A DNA stretch of 64,000 nt from Lates calcarifer (Eukaryota; Chordata; Actinopteri; Centropomidae), in contig NC_066838.1 in assembly GCF_001640805.2 (NCBI RefSeq), positions 24,438,885 through 24,502,884 on the forward strand. Direction: 5' to 3'. The notes beneath the pieces were generated by a model. That model did no database searches, was not told the DNA's origin, and worked only from the letters and a program-made list of their open reading frames with translations. This document shows positions 22,601-34,424 of the stretch, one piece after another; position 1 is the stretch's first letter; each line of letters begins with the position of its first letter. The translations under genes and the position numbers were made by a program.

Positions 22601-25106
22601 AAGTTTTAATTCACCCTTTCTTTGTCACTCGCTTCTCGTGCCACCAGGGAGCCCTGCAAGCGCAAAGTGTTTTAAATATTATGACTTGTGCATTTTGAAA
22701 ACGAGTATTAAACCATTTCACATCAGAGGAAGAAGCAAAAGATGTGAATTTAGGCTGCAGCAAACTAATATTTTCATTATTTGTTAAAGGATAACTCCAA
22801 GAGATTTTAACCTGAGCCTTATTTTCCCACGTTTCTGGGTGTAAATGATTAATGGGGACAAAAATCTTTGCAATCGGTGCAGTATTGAGTAAGAATGGTG
22901 CACCTGTAACTGCCACACAGCTGCTGCGATGTCAAGAAACGGTGTGATTGTCCACATTAAAGTACATCCACTAAAGGGCTTGTTTTTGCCACTGACAGGC
23001 TTGATAAGTGTCTGATATCATTATGGATGAATTCCTACAGAGATGGAGCCTTTTATTAATGAGCCAGATTCTTTTTGTTTAACCAAAAACACTGCTATAT
23101 ATTAGTACCAGACTCCATTGACAAAAAGAGGAATTTTACTGAACAGAACAGAGGAGCTGCTGAAATACTACTGCCTTGATTTGTTAGTTTGTTTGTGTTA
23201 TTGTGTGCATGTAAAGGATCCTAATACTTTTTGCATCACTGAAAGTCACACAATAACACAAGCTAACTGATGGAGGCAGTGGCAGTTTCTGTGTTCTGCT
23301 CAGTAAAATCAGAGTTTTTGTCAATGAAGTCTGGTGGCAAAGCAATTGCTTAAAAATGTCATATGAATAATTGATTATCCAACCTAGTTGATTATTTTTC
23401 TGTCGGTAAACTAAATGATTAATCAGCTAATCCTTTCAGCTCTGGCGTAAATGTATGTTTGTGACTTCCACATTGTTTTGTTTTTGTGCAGCAGTGATGA
23501 GAAGTTTGTCAGTGAAGTTCCTCCTCACCTTCAGGTCGTACTTCCTGTGCACCACCAGCCTGTGGCTGAACATGTTCCTCATCACGATCAGGTAGGTCTC
23601 CTCGCTGTCCACACTCACCCGGTACATGCCCAGGAACTGCGGCAGGAGGGTGCTGCCATGACACTTCACTATGTGCTGCGGGGAGGAGGAAAATGGAGGA
23701 ATGGTCACATACCAAAACCACTCAGGCTCACATCTGGTGACATCCAAAGGTCACTCTGAATGTAAACCAATTACAGAGTGTATCCAGGTGACCTCATTCA
23801 GCGTCCCCCTGAAACACTCTGTTAAAAAGACATCACTCTTCCCTGTTTTGTACGTTGATCTTTTTAAATTTCAAACCCCCGGATTCAGTCTTTATAGGTC
23901 ATGTTTTAATGTAAATGTAGTGGTAAACCTCACAACATATATCAACCTTATAAGGGAGTGAAATAGCTTTAGTTTTAATTTTTGGAATATTTGTTTAGAA
24001 TTGTTCACAATCCTTTTTATTGGGGAGGAAAGGGTTTGTTTCTTTAAGACTCTAGGATAAAGTGTTTCAGGTTCAGCCTGGAGTTCCAGTGAAAACAGCT
24101 CGTTGGAGAGATGATCAGGTGTTGAGTTTGTGTTACACCCTCCTGGTCAAAGGTGAAAAGACGACAGGTATCAGAGGAGACACACGGCTGCTTAAACCCA
24201 CCTCAGAAAACAGTGAAACGTGAAACGACAGTCGTTCACACTGGGACAAATTCTACCGCTTCTTATTGAGCGATCTTGTTTTGATGCAGCTCACAGCAGA
24301 ATTACTGTCATTTAGAAATAAGATCACATAGAGCTGTGAATCAAGAACACGACTTTAATATGATTAACTGTGCAGCCCTACAGTCTGCTACTTATTATCT
24401 CGATTGATTGATTTATCATCTGCTCATCTTAGTTTTCCAGGACCTCTTCATAATCCCTGTTTGTCTGATCTACAATTAACCTCAATTAAGAAGCTGGAAC
24501 CAGGAAATATTCATAATTTCTGCTTGAAAATAACATCATTTTTATTTTCTGTAATTAATGTGATACATATACTCTGTTTTCAAACCTGATATCACTTCCA
24601 AATTGTCTTTAAATTCACAGATCACCAGTAAAATAACAACTAAACAACTAAATCACTGTTGTCAGTGTTGATGGTTTCTGTCATAAGAAGCCAGGTTTAC
24701 ATTTATAACTTATGTATGTATATGGGTTAGTGATTTATCTGGTCCAAAAAACACTGTTTAGACTTTTATGATGTGGAAAAAGGATCAAATCCCTACACCT
24801 GCCAAACAACAGAACCTGATTCTATATGTTCTGAAAATGCATCCAAATAACACCTAAAACCAAAAGTACAGAGCCCTCATGTCTGGACCAACTGGTTTAG
24901 TCGAGTCCTCTGAATATTCAGCTCTTTAGCAGAGATGATTCAGCTGAAAAAGGATCATAAAAAAACAGCTGTTCACTGAAACTAAACACTGACCTGAAAT
25001 CTGATACAAACATACTGCAAAATGCAAAACTGTCATGATCTATGAGGAGAAACTGTGCAAGGAGCTCTGATAACAATGAGTTCATTCAGGGCTGAGTGAA
25101 TTAAAA

Positions 25107-25152
<46 letters not shown>

Positions 25153-28100
25153 CAGAGCTGCCATTTTCCTCATCTCCCTCTCGGTTTTTATGTAGGCTGC
25201 ATAACCACAGGCTACACATTCCAATAAGAGCTCAAAGCCAAAAGTTTATTCAGTGGTGTGTTCAGCCTGAAGCGAGACCCAGTTTTTGCAGAATCCACTC
25301 GACTCGCCGATACGCTGACACCAGGGCTGCTAATGTAGAATAAAACCAAACAAAAATAGAGGTGAAAGTGTGTCACCTCGCACTTATCTCCCCTACAAAT
25401 GTACTCTGTTATTTACATGAGCATTTGAATATCTGCAACAAACCCAACAAATCATATAACAGAGCGTTTGTTCTCGTCGGAGATGCCGTGACGTCAGCTA
25501 ACCTTGACGATGAGAACTACGGTTACGTTCGCCTGCAGAGGGGTTTTCTCCCTCTCCTCCCCCCCCGGGGATCAGGTTCAGTTTGATAGAAGCACCTTAA
25601 AGTCATATTTAGTGTTTGCCGTCCTTGTCCTCCCGCTCGCTGCAGCACAGGACATTTAAATGTAAAAATAGTCATATTTAGGTCGACTTCACTCACCTGT
25701 GGCAGAAAGATTTTAAATAAATAAATAACTCTCCCAGCACGTGCTCATTTTAGGAACTCTATGAAACGCTCTCGGGGGTTTTTGCTTTGCCACAAAAGGT
25801 TACAGAGGATGAAAAAGTAGGACAACACAGCACTATAGATGTGAATCTTTATGCACAGTTCAGTAAAGCGGGACAGGAGGTGGGTGCATGAATGACTGAA
25901 GGAGTGACTGAGTGAACAGAGGAGCAGAGGAGAAAGGATTCAGACGCTCACAGGGAGGTTTTATTTATAGCTCCTGAGTTTCACTGCAGGATCTCACAGA
26001 TATAAACTGGGACTTACTCCAAAATTCATGTCAGCTCTTTATCCCTGCCACTGCTCCTCCTCCTGCAGGTTAAACCTCAGTCAGGTAACATTTTAACGCG
26101 CAGTTTATCAAAACAAAATGAACTCAAGTCAAATCTGGTGATAGTTTAGGTTTTTCTCGGCAAATGAGTATCAAGACAAAGACGAAAGCCGACAACAGAC
26201 TAATGACGAATAACATCCAAAACCTGATGTGATGTATAAAACTGAAAACTCTGCTATAGCACCAAATGTGTATCAATCCGCAGCAGAAAATCGTTTCTGT
26301 TGCTTTTTGACTGACTTACTGTTTTTCACACATTGTCCAAAAACAAAAACTCAAATTAGAGCAACACAGAATAACTTTGACTCCAAGTCAAAGGTTAAGT
26401 GGTTTTCAAGTACAGAAAACAACTGGAGCTCTGACTGCACAGTCCCACTCACTGACCCGAAACACAGCCCGAACTGTGTGTATTACCCATGATCCCCAGC
26501 TTCTGGAGCAGGAAGTGCTGTGACTGTAACAAACTAAACACTAAACTCTGTTTATAATTCTTGATATTTTCAAAGATTCCTGGCTGGATATCAGAGATGA
26601 ACGCTGGTTTTTAGTGACTTCCAAGTCTTTTTAACTGATCTACAGCTCTGCATTACTCTTTAACTTGCTGGCCAAGAGTGGGTACTACAGGAGCTCCATT
26701 CTCCTTATTACAATCATCCCTCTGAGACTGGCACATTATTGGTTTTTGCCTTTCCTTGACAATGAGTCAAACACAGACCATAACCAGACTGACCTATGTT
26801 AATCATCCAGACCTCACCTGGTGATACTCCGAGAGGATGCTGTGCATGTCCGCGACGTCCTCGCTGGAGATCTGCTTGATGACTAGCGCTCGGTCGTAAG
26901 AGTTGAGGAGCAGACCCTCTCCCTGGTCGTCCCCACTCCTCAGTGGGGGACTGCGAGTCAGCGACACCTGGGTAAAACCACACAGCATGAGATCTATGAA
27001 CACAATCTAATTTATTTAAAAACTAAAATGTGCATATTTGGTCATTATTAAGCAAAGTTCTAGTCAGGATCACATACCTGATAATCCAGATCCTCAATAC
27101 CGAATCGTTCCCTTAGATTTCGGAAGACCTGAGGACAGTACTCTTTGAACTTGAAATGTCCTGGAAGGTTTTCTCTGCAGAGAGAGAACGTGGGAAAGTG
27201 AGAGGGAGCTGGCCGACGGCACATTTTCTGAAACAAACAGATCTTTCACGCTCTGTGACAGTGAAGTCTTCAAAATCCAAAACATACGTCAGAGCCAACA
27301 GCCACTGATTTTATCTCTTCCGCGAACAAGTTTCTCAAAAGCGTCCGAGACCACAAAGACAAAGTGTCACATGTTTACAGGTTAGATTTTACTTATGTTT
27401 AAACCAAAGCTGCTTCCATGTCTTTTTATGCCTGTGTCTTACTTGTTGAAGAGGTGGTTGTTGACTTTGATCTTGGTGTTGGCCTTGAAGTCATCGGGCA
27501 GCAGCATGACAGGAACAGGCACCTGGTTCAGATCATTTATCTGCAGAAAGACGGAAATTAATTACTAATAATAATCACTCAACAGCCCAGACTACTGCCT
27601 CAAACAGAGCTGCAGCTGATGCTCCAATCCATTTAATAACTGACTCAACAATCAGGTCATTTCTAAAGCAGAAATTCTATTTAAAACCAACATTTAATGG
27701 TGCACTGCACTGTTGATTTAAATTAGAATAAATTAAATATTTTAGAGTTTTGACACCTGTGCAGGCTGTGGGCATTTTTTACTGTTGTATAGACTAAAAA
27801 TTACTTGATCAAGACCCAAAATTATGTCCTCATGTCTAATTTTTTATCATGTCAGAGAAGCAAAAGGCACATATCTACTCATTTAAGAAGATTAAACCTG
27901 AGAATATTTGTAGTTTTTGCTTGAAAACTACTGCGGCCATTGATCTATTACAAAAATAGTTGCTTATCAGTTTTCTTTTTATAAATTAGTTGATTAATCA
28001 GTTCTAAATTTGGACCAGGACAGATGATTATTAGTGTAAATCTCTGACAAATTTGAGATTAATCAAACAGGGTTGAGACAGGATTATTTCCATCATCGAT

Positions 28101-28728
28101 TTATCTGTTGATGAGTTATTTGGTTTATAAAATGATAAATAATTGTTGGAAAGTTACACTTTTTAGAGCCGAAACCTGAAAATATTTGTAGCTTTTACTT
28201 GAAAAATAACTGAAACAATTAACCGACTATTAAAAACTGTTAATTTTCTTACAATTAATCGACTAATTTCCGCAACTCCACACTAAAAATGCATAAACAC
28301 AAACAGACGAGAGTGAATTTGGGGCTTTTAAGGGCCTCTGAGGGTCTGAGTCCCCTAGGTAGCTGCCCACTTTACCCGGGTGGTGGGCTAATCCAGGCCC
28401 GGGCGTGCGAGAGTCCAACCGGCCACAGATTTCAGTCTAACACCTTCGCTTCACCTCACCTGCTCGCTGGTGGTCAGCTACTAACGGCTCTGCTAGCTGA
28501 GCTAGCTGGTTAGCATGACAAACAACGCTTCACGTTAGCACGGACCGAAGCGTTAGCTAACTGACTCACCGAGTGATTGACGCCCCACATAAAGACGCTC
28601 AGGACCGGATCGCTGGCCCGAAACACCTTCACCTTCTGCTGCACGAAGTGTTTCTTTTTCGTTTTGGTCTTCGGCGCCAGGATCACCATAGGACTGGAGG
28701 TGGCCCCCGAGTTCCCGAGGGCAGCCAT
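19607..28728 (-). CDS. pip4k2c: Phosphatidylinositol 5-phosphate 4-kinase type 2 gamma, ten coding exons, one frame break
   Basis: Coding exons in gene order: 28570-28728, 27443-27540, 27078-27174, 26818-26967, 23529-23675, 22615-22653, 22395-22508, 21324-21589, 19877-19980, 19607-19687. All have GT/AG junctions. The total is 1255 nt (3x418+1), so about 417 aa after one extra base in exon 8; human is about 421. The enzyme makes PI(4,5)P2 from PI5P on endomembranes; the gamma isoform has low activity and mainly modulates other PIP4Ks, autophagy and mTORC1. It starts with a Ser-rich head, then [18 protein letters not shown]. The ATP-site Lys is in LVIKQIS (about K149), the catalytic loop is [13 protein letters not shown] (D277), a variable acidic insert follows, and [10 protein letters not shown] leads into the activation loop ([20 protein letters not shown]). 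SYGTSPEGI and PLGPGEF match the gamma isoform. The break is in the AAA run at 21365-21367, between GPGEF and [10 protein letters not shown]. Confidence 0.95.
21058..21293. repeat. Teleost repeat fragment (GATGGCGCTAGAGGAAAAGTC family)
   Basis: Ordered landmarks GAGGAAAAGTCACGGATCATC, ACATGAATGTCTGCACCAAAG, TGGTGGCGCTAGAGGAACAG and CAAGGCAATCCATCGGATAA match a common fish repeat known to me. A different part of the same family lies at 52688-53010. It sits in pip4k2c intron 8. Confidence 0.55.
22784..23340. mobile_element. MITE-like element in pip4k2c intron 5
   Basis: The left end TTAAAGGATAACTCC is well preserved. The central palindrome (TACCAGACTCCATTGACAAAA ... TTTTTGTCAATGAAGTCTGG) is intact, and the right arm stops early at 23340. 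The flanks (CTGCAGCAAACTAATATTTTCATTATT on the left, GATTAATCAGCTAATCCTTTCAGCTCT on the right) look like the two halves of another repeat, so this copy appears inserted into it. Confidence 0.7.
24363..24550 (+). repeat. Decayed teleost interspersed repeat
   Basis: CGATTGATTGATTTATC, TTAAGAAGCTGGAACCAGGAAATATTC and TGCTTGAAAATAACATC match in order the repeat at 9799-10045. Lies in pip4k2c intron 4. Confidence 0.45.
25111..25148. repeat. (CA)n dinucleotide microsatellite
   Basis: Nineteen uninterrupted CA units in pip4k2c intron 4. Likely polymorphic. Confidence 0.95.
26392..26672. repeat. Dispersed repeat, copy 1 of a pair
   Basis: It shares a long, nearly collinear match with 30720-31003: AGTCCCACTCACTGA, TTACCCATGRTCCC, CTTCTGGARCAGGAAGTGCTG, TCTGTTTATAATTCTTGATA, CCTGGCTGGATATCAG and GATGAACGCTGGTTTTTA. 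Both copies have the same orientation. Copy 1 lies in pip4k2c intron 4. No family name is known to me. Confidence 0.75.
27607..28278 (+). repeat. Two decayed copies of the CGATTAATCG-type teleost repeat
   Basis: Around 27607-27995 and again 28075-28278 the same landmarks recur: TGATGAGTTATTTGGTTTATAAAATG, GCCGAAACCTGAAAATATTTGTAG, TTTTTACTTGAAAA and AATTAATCGACTAATTTCCGCAACTC. They occupy most of pip4k2c intron 1. Confidence 0.5.
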
Positions 28729-28975
28729 GACCGTAAACAGGCTCTCTGTGTCCCCTGCTGAGAGCGCTGGAGCAGGCGGTGGCACTTCCTCCTGACGGCT
28801 GCCGTTCCTGAGATAAAAACTCGCCCACTATCGCCGCTCCTCCCCCGGGTCTCTCACACCGACACGGCGCCAACAACCGAGGTCACCCGTCAAACTCCGA
28901 TCGTGTTAAACGCTAACTCCGAATTAACGTTTAAACTACCGAGATGAATCATTGCTCGACTTCGTCCACGCCATG
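28729..28975 (-). promoter_or_regulatory. pip4k2c: pip4k2c 5' UTR and promoter region
   Basis: A CpG-rich block immediately upstream of the minus-strand ATG (CGACACGGCGCC, CCGAGGTCACCCG, TCGCCGCTCC) contrasts with the AT-rich flanks. It has no TATA box that I can see, consistent with a housekeeping CpG promoter. The exact start site is not visible. Confidence 0.5.
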
Positions 28976-30719
28976 TTTCCACTGACAGTCCACCACCGCC
29001 CCCTCGAGCCCACTCGTGTTTTTTATACACCACGTGGTGAGTTTATGATTGACAGGTGGCAGAGACCAATGAAAACGATACAACTGCGTCAGGTGACCTC
29101 ATGTAGGTGGTACATCGCTCTTCTGTGGTGCGTTCCGGCGAAGAACCACGGTCGGAAATATCAGCTCTCTATTTTCGGTCACATACGAAAAACTATTAGG
29201 TAAAAATTAATATCTTAGAAGCCTGAAAGCTGAATATGTAAAATTGTCCACTAAATAATTGTTTAAAAAATTGTAGAATCATTTGGTAGAATCAATAGAT
29301 ATTTTCTCACTGATTAAATGTAAATATGTGTTTTGCTCATTTCAATTTAATTCAACTTAAACTGTTTTTATTTTCAGACTTTAGATTCTAAAAAACATGA
29401 GTTGTTCCAGCTTGAGTCTTTTTACTTGAAATTGTGAGTTGAAGGAATGAACACCTGAAAGTTCACTCAACTCATTAACCTGTTCACCACCATTAATGAC
29501 ATGCAAATTGAAATTTGCATTTCTAGTTCCATCTTGGAGGTATTCCTTACATTAAACCGCATGTAAAGAAACAAGTTGGTAGTATAAATTTTTTTTTTTT
29601 TTTAAGTGACACTTAATTCATTGTGAATGAGTGTGGTCCCAGTTTACATGTTTTAAGTCAATAATTTTATGTATTAATGTTTCAAGTATGATTTAAGTAA
29701 GATGGTGGTTCTACTTAAGGCTTTGAATACATGTGGTCACTTGTTGTTGGCTTGAACCTTGCATGATTTTTACAGCTGTGTGTTTCAGTGCCCTACTTCA
29801 GTTTTGGATGTTTGTACAGTAGATGTGTGAAACAACAGCTTGCATCATGTAGGCCCAAAGATGTGTTTAACCTCTAGAGGGCAGTAAGACCACAAAACAA
29901 AGTGTTAGCCTGAAGCTTTGAGGGAACTTACAGAAGTGAGGAATCCTGCAGAAACAGAGCTGCCTACTGTTTCATTTAAGAGACACTCCAGTAACCTGGT
30001 GTTGCTCTTCCATGACACTGTTGGACATGTGAAGACAAATTAAAGAGGAATCATAAAAATTTGTACAGCAGAGTAAAGTTAGGTAGCTTTACTGGGTCAA
30101 GCTCCAAAAACACTGCATCCTAAATCTCCCTTAATGCAACTGGGTAGTGCATTTTTTGGTGCGTTCCATTTGAACTGGAAGTCAGAATTTCTGAATTCCC
30201 AGTCATGAAATTTCAGCGGGACCGCCCCCTGAAATCACATTTCCTACTTGGAAAATCAGAAGAAACTCCTGAAACCCCAACCTCAAAATCCAAGATGGCT
30301 GCCTCGTGCATCGACAACAGTAAGAACTGTAGGAATATACTGTTTGTTTGCAGTGTTACAGCATTCCATTGGCCTCTCTGGTTGAAGGTTTGAAGCCTGA
30401 TTCACCTCTGCTGAGTATAGTGGTGTGTGGTCAGAAGGAGTTATTTGTTGCACCTGTAACCCAAACTAGCAGGGATGACTTGAGTTCCTGAAGTGCACCA
30501 GGGGCTTTAAAGAAAAAGCCAGAATGTGGAAACAAATGAAGACATCAGGGATGATCAACAATAACTGTTTGACAAAATAATGTGGAACTCTTATCCACAG
30601 AAATTGAAATTCAGATTTAAGAATATGTAACACTAAAACAATAAAATGTAACCTCTGCTGAGCAACAGCGCCCTCTGCAGCCACAAGTGGTAATTCATTC
30701 TTTTTGGTGCCGTGTCTGA
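28976..30719. other. Intergenic sequence with no recognised gene
   Basis: AT-rich spacer between the divergent 5' end of pip4k2c and the 3' end of igfbp6. Short ORFs only, none recognisable. Confidence 0.45.
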
Positions 30720-31003
30720 GTTGTTGAGTGGTTTTTATATGCAGAAAACAACATTTATCAATGTCGTGACAATATAGTCCCACTCACTGAATGGAAACAC
30801 GCCCAAACGATGTACATTACCCATGGTCCCTGGCTTCTGGAACAGGAAGTGCTGTTGCTGTTACAAACGCACTAAACTCTGTTTATAATTCTTGATATTT
30901 TCAAAGTTTCCTGGCTGGATATCAGTGATGAACGCTGGTTTTTAATGACTTCTAAGTCTTTTTAGCTGATCTACAGTTCAGCATTACTCCTGAATTTGCT
31001 GGG
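30720..31003. repeat. Dispersed repeat, copy 2 of a pair
   Basis: Partner of 26392-26672, with the same order of conserved blocks and the same orientation. The match extends into the upstream AGTGGTTTTTATATGCAGAAAACAAC. Confidence 0.75.
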
Positions 31004-33200
31004 TCTGATTCCAGCAGTTTAAGCAGCTGTGCCATCAAAATGGTCCTGAAACTGATATCTTAAGGTAAAATATTGCATAATGTTGCTTTAAACCTCCCTG
31101 GGACAGCATATGAGAGTTTGCCTTTTGGCTAAATCTGACATCTTTACACCATATTGATGTCAATTAACATGCAGGAAAATGGGTGCAGGAGCTTTGGTCT
31201 TGACTCTCAAACACGTTCTTTGATGCTAAAGAACAAACAGAGTATGCGTTATAAATAAATATATGAAAATAATGAATAGTTTCTGCCAATTATCAGCTTT
31301 AACATCTGTTCTCTTTTCTAAACTTTGACCCAGAGAATTGAGTCACTTCAATCTATGTGCCCCCGAGACTCTTAACTGAACATTTGAACATTCTGCAACA
31401 TAAATATCTTTACTCACATCATAATTGTGTAGTTTTAAATGAGTTATACATTACTGTGCTTGTGCTGAACAGACATATCACTGGCTTCATCTGTTCAATG
31501 CACAGAAAAGAATCTCCAAGAATAGCAAACGCAAACCACCCTAGATAGAGAAGTAGGACGTGTGGTGGTGTGATGCTACAAAGGATCATGCTTCCTCCTG
31601 CATTTTTCTGCAAGGCACTCTCATTTCATATTATGCATGGACAAAATGGGATATTCTATGCTGTTACCTTGGAAACAGGCATGTATCGAGTCCCCGTGTG
31701 GAGAAGCAGGAGAGAATTATCCTTTATGTGCCTAGTAATGGCAGAAAAGCAGCATGACTCTAATGTGCTCTAATGTGTAATTTCTGTCTCGCTGCTGGCA
31801 ACTGGTTACTGTGACTGCAGAGGGGTTTCTCTCAGGCTCAGTAAATGGATATGAGCATAAAGCTTCAAACCAAGGATCAGGTCAGTAATATAGAGTAAAA
31901 TGTTCATATGATCCACAGGAAACGTCATTCAGATACTTTTTTTGCTGACTGAGCTTCAATAAAAACAGTGATGTATCACATGTGTATGTACTGTTTATGG
32001 TTCAGGCTGTGTCACAGCTCTAAAACACCCACCATCTTTGTTTTTAACAAGAACTTCAGAACTCAGTTTAACATGGCAGTCTATGGGACTGTTGGTCAGT
32101 GCTCTCTGTGCTTAGAGGTGATTTATTCAAAAACAATGAATTATGTTGTAATGGGAGTTACACTGGGTGAGAGAGCACACATTTCTCTACATCTTTATCT
32201 ATAAATTGTTTGTGTAGGTTGAAAATTGTGGGAATTAAAAGAGGTTTGAATTTGTTTTTTTGGAAAAATTTTCAGAGGTGGCAGTTAGAGTGCAAGTGAT
32301 GTCACGCACTCTAGCTCAGAACATTCCGCACAATACACACCCATTATAAAATAAGAAACTTAAAAAAACAAACATAAAACTTAAACTGCAATTTTGTTAA
32401 AACCGTAATAGCTATCAAAATGCAGATTTAGCCCAAAAAAGTCTCAAGTCTTTCGATCTGTTTAATGTTCCAACCATGTTTCTATGTGAAAGTATGACGA
32501 AATCATGAGGCCTCAAAGAGGGGTGAGTTTGATCATTTTCGCAACAACTTTCTACTCATTTTCAATAGGAAACTTTTCGCAGTTTTTTTGCGATTTACGT
32601 TGTCATGGTGACTAGAATGTTACTAAAAGACATAGCAGACTATTCCGGATTGAAACTCATGCTTTGATGTATGTTTCTCAGAAAATGTAGTAGTAAGTAG
32701 TAGAAGTAAAAAGTAGCACAAGATTAAACAAGTAAAGTACAAACCACTCAAAATTGTACTTAAGTAAATGCTCTCAGCCAATGGATTTGTGTTAAGTTGT
32801 TTGTTTTTAAATAAAGATTTAAAAAAGGTTAAAGGTCATAACCTTTATTATAATTTTTCCCCTGCGTCTCCATATCATCACCATCAACAGCAGCATCATC
32901 CCTATGTTCGTCTCATTGAAAGAAAACACTCAAACACCTGTTGTTATATTAATATATGTTTTATTCTTCTCCATTTTTATTATCATTATGTTTTATTTTC
33001 ATATTTGCAAATCTTAAGGTCCTTTGTGCATGGACCTGTCATCACGGCACACACATTGGCACAACAAGATTGGTCAGAAATAGATAAATTCTAATCACAC
33101 TTTTAATAGCACACGATTTCATGACTTTTGCAAGGACTTGGGAAAGACATACTATAACAAGAACAAATCTGATCATATATTTTTTTCCCCTCTATTGAAA
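31004..33200. other. Intergenic sequence with decayed repeats, no recognised gene
   Basis: It includes a stretch at about 32690-32770 with AGTAGAAGTAAAAAGTAGC and GTACTTAAGTAAATGC, related to the ACTTTTACTT repeat. Minus-strand AATAAA hexamers occur near 32960-33000 and could mark the far end of the igfbp6 transcript. Confidence 0.4.
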
Positions 33201-34424
33201 TCAGAATTTTTATAGTATGATGTGCCAAAATAAAACATAATAGTAACATGGACATTCTCAATTCTCAAATAAACAAAGCATAAATAAAAAAAGGAAATTA
33301 AACACATGAGATATAACCATAAGATGTACAGCAGTTAATAGAATAGAGCTCTGATGAATGTGATGAGTTTTGCCATAGAGGTGCCTCTGAAGCGCAACAC
33401 TTCCCCTAACATGAAATAAAATAATCTCTGTCTTTAAATAAGAAACTGCTGACAATATAAAAATACATGGCATTGTACTGTAGTTCATTAAATAAACCAA
33501 CAATTCATATATAAAATATTATATTGACGTGTATAAAAATATGCCTTACAACTTTTTTTTTGAAAAGGGTAACAGCCGTAAGCTTTTTGTCTGCCACTTC
33601 AGAACACACAGTCGACCACAAAAATCCAACATATGTACAAACAATCAACTAATAAGCAGTCAGAACGCCATTTTGACAAATAAAATAAAAACAGAAGCAT
33701 CCAGGATCATGTTCGTATGACTATTTTTTTCTGACTTTACATACATATAAGATACTGTAAGATTCAAGCAGTACTTGATGGAAATACATACTCAAAAATA
33801 AATTAATAGAAAAAGAAATATTCTGTCAATTAGGTATGTTGATATCAGTGTATCTTTGGAGAGAGGGAGAGAGGACGGTGAGGGAGACACATTTGTCAAA
33901 CGTTTGTGTCACATCACCTGCGTAACAGTATTTCAGCCCACTGAGATCAGAACAAACACAGGCAGTGTCAGCTATCCTAAAAGTAAAAAGGTCAAAATAA
34001 AACAAAATGAAAGAAAATCTACCATAAAGCCAGGACAAGAGCCAGGGAATATAGAGATCATTCGGAGTAATACCGCTTGGTTTCACTGAGGCAGTTCACG
34101 GAGCATTAATGTGAGCATGCAGCATGTCGCCAGACGACGCACAGAGACGTTGCTGCAACTGTTGAACATTCAGGCAGATGTTATTGTTGCTGCTGCTGGA
34201 CTGTGAGAGTGTGTGTGTCTTGCTTCTAGAGAGGACATGAACGTTTACCGGTGTGTAGGAAGTGGTTTATCCCTGCTACCTCCTGTCCAGGCAGTGTCTA
34301 GCACATGCTAAAGCCACCCCCCCTCTCCCTGTGCTCCTGCTCCTCCACCACCACCTCCTCCACCTCCTCCTCCACCTCCTCCTCCTCTTCCTCCAGGCTC
34401 AGAGCAATAGGACAGACTCATCCC
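33201..34424 (-). other. igfbp6: Probable igfbp6 3' UTR
   Basis: AT-rich ORF-poor sequence directly beyond the igfbp6 TGA (34425-34427 on the minus strand). It includes a CTCC-rich patch at about 34340-34395 just past the stop. The end is not defined by sequence alone. Confidence 0.35.
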
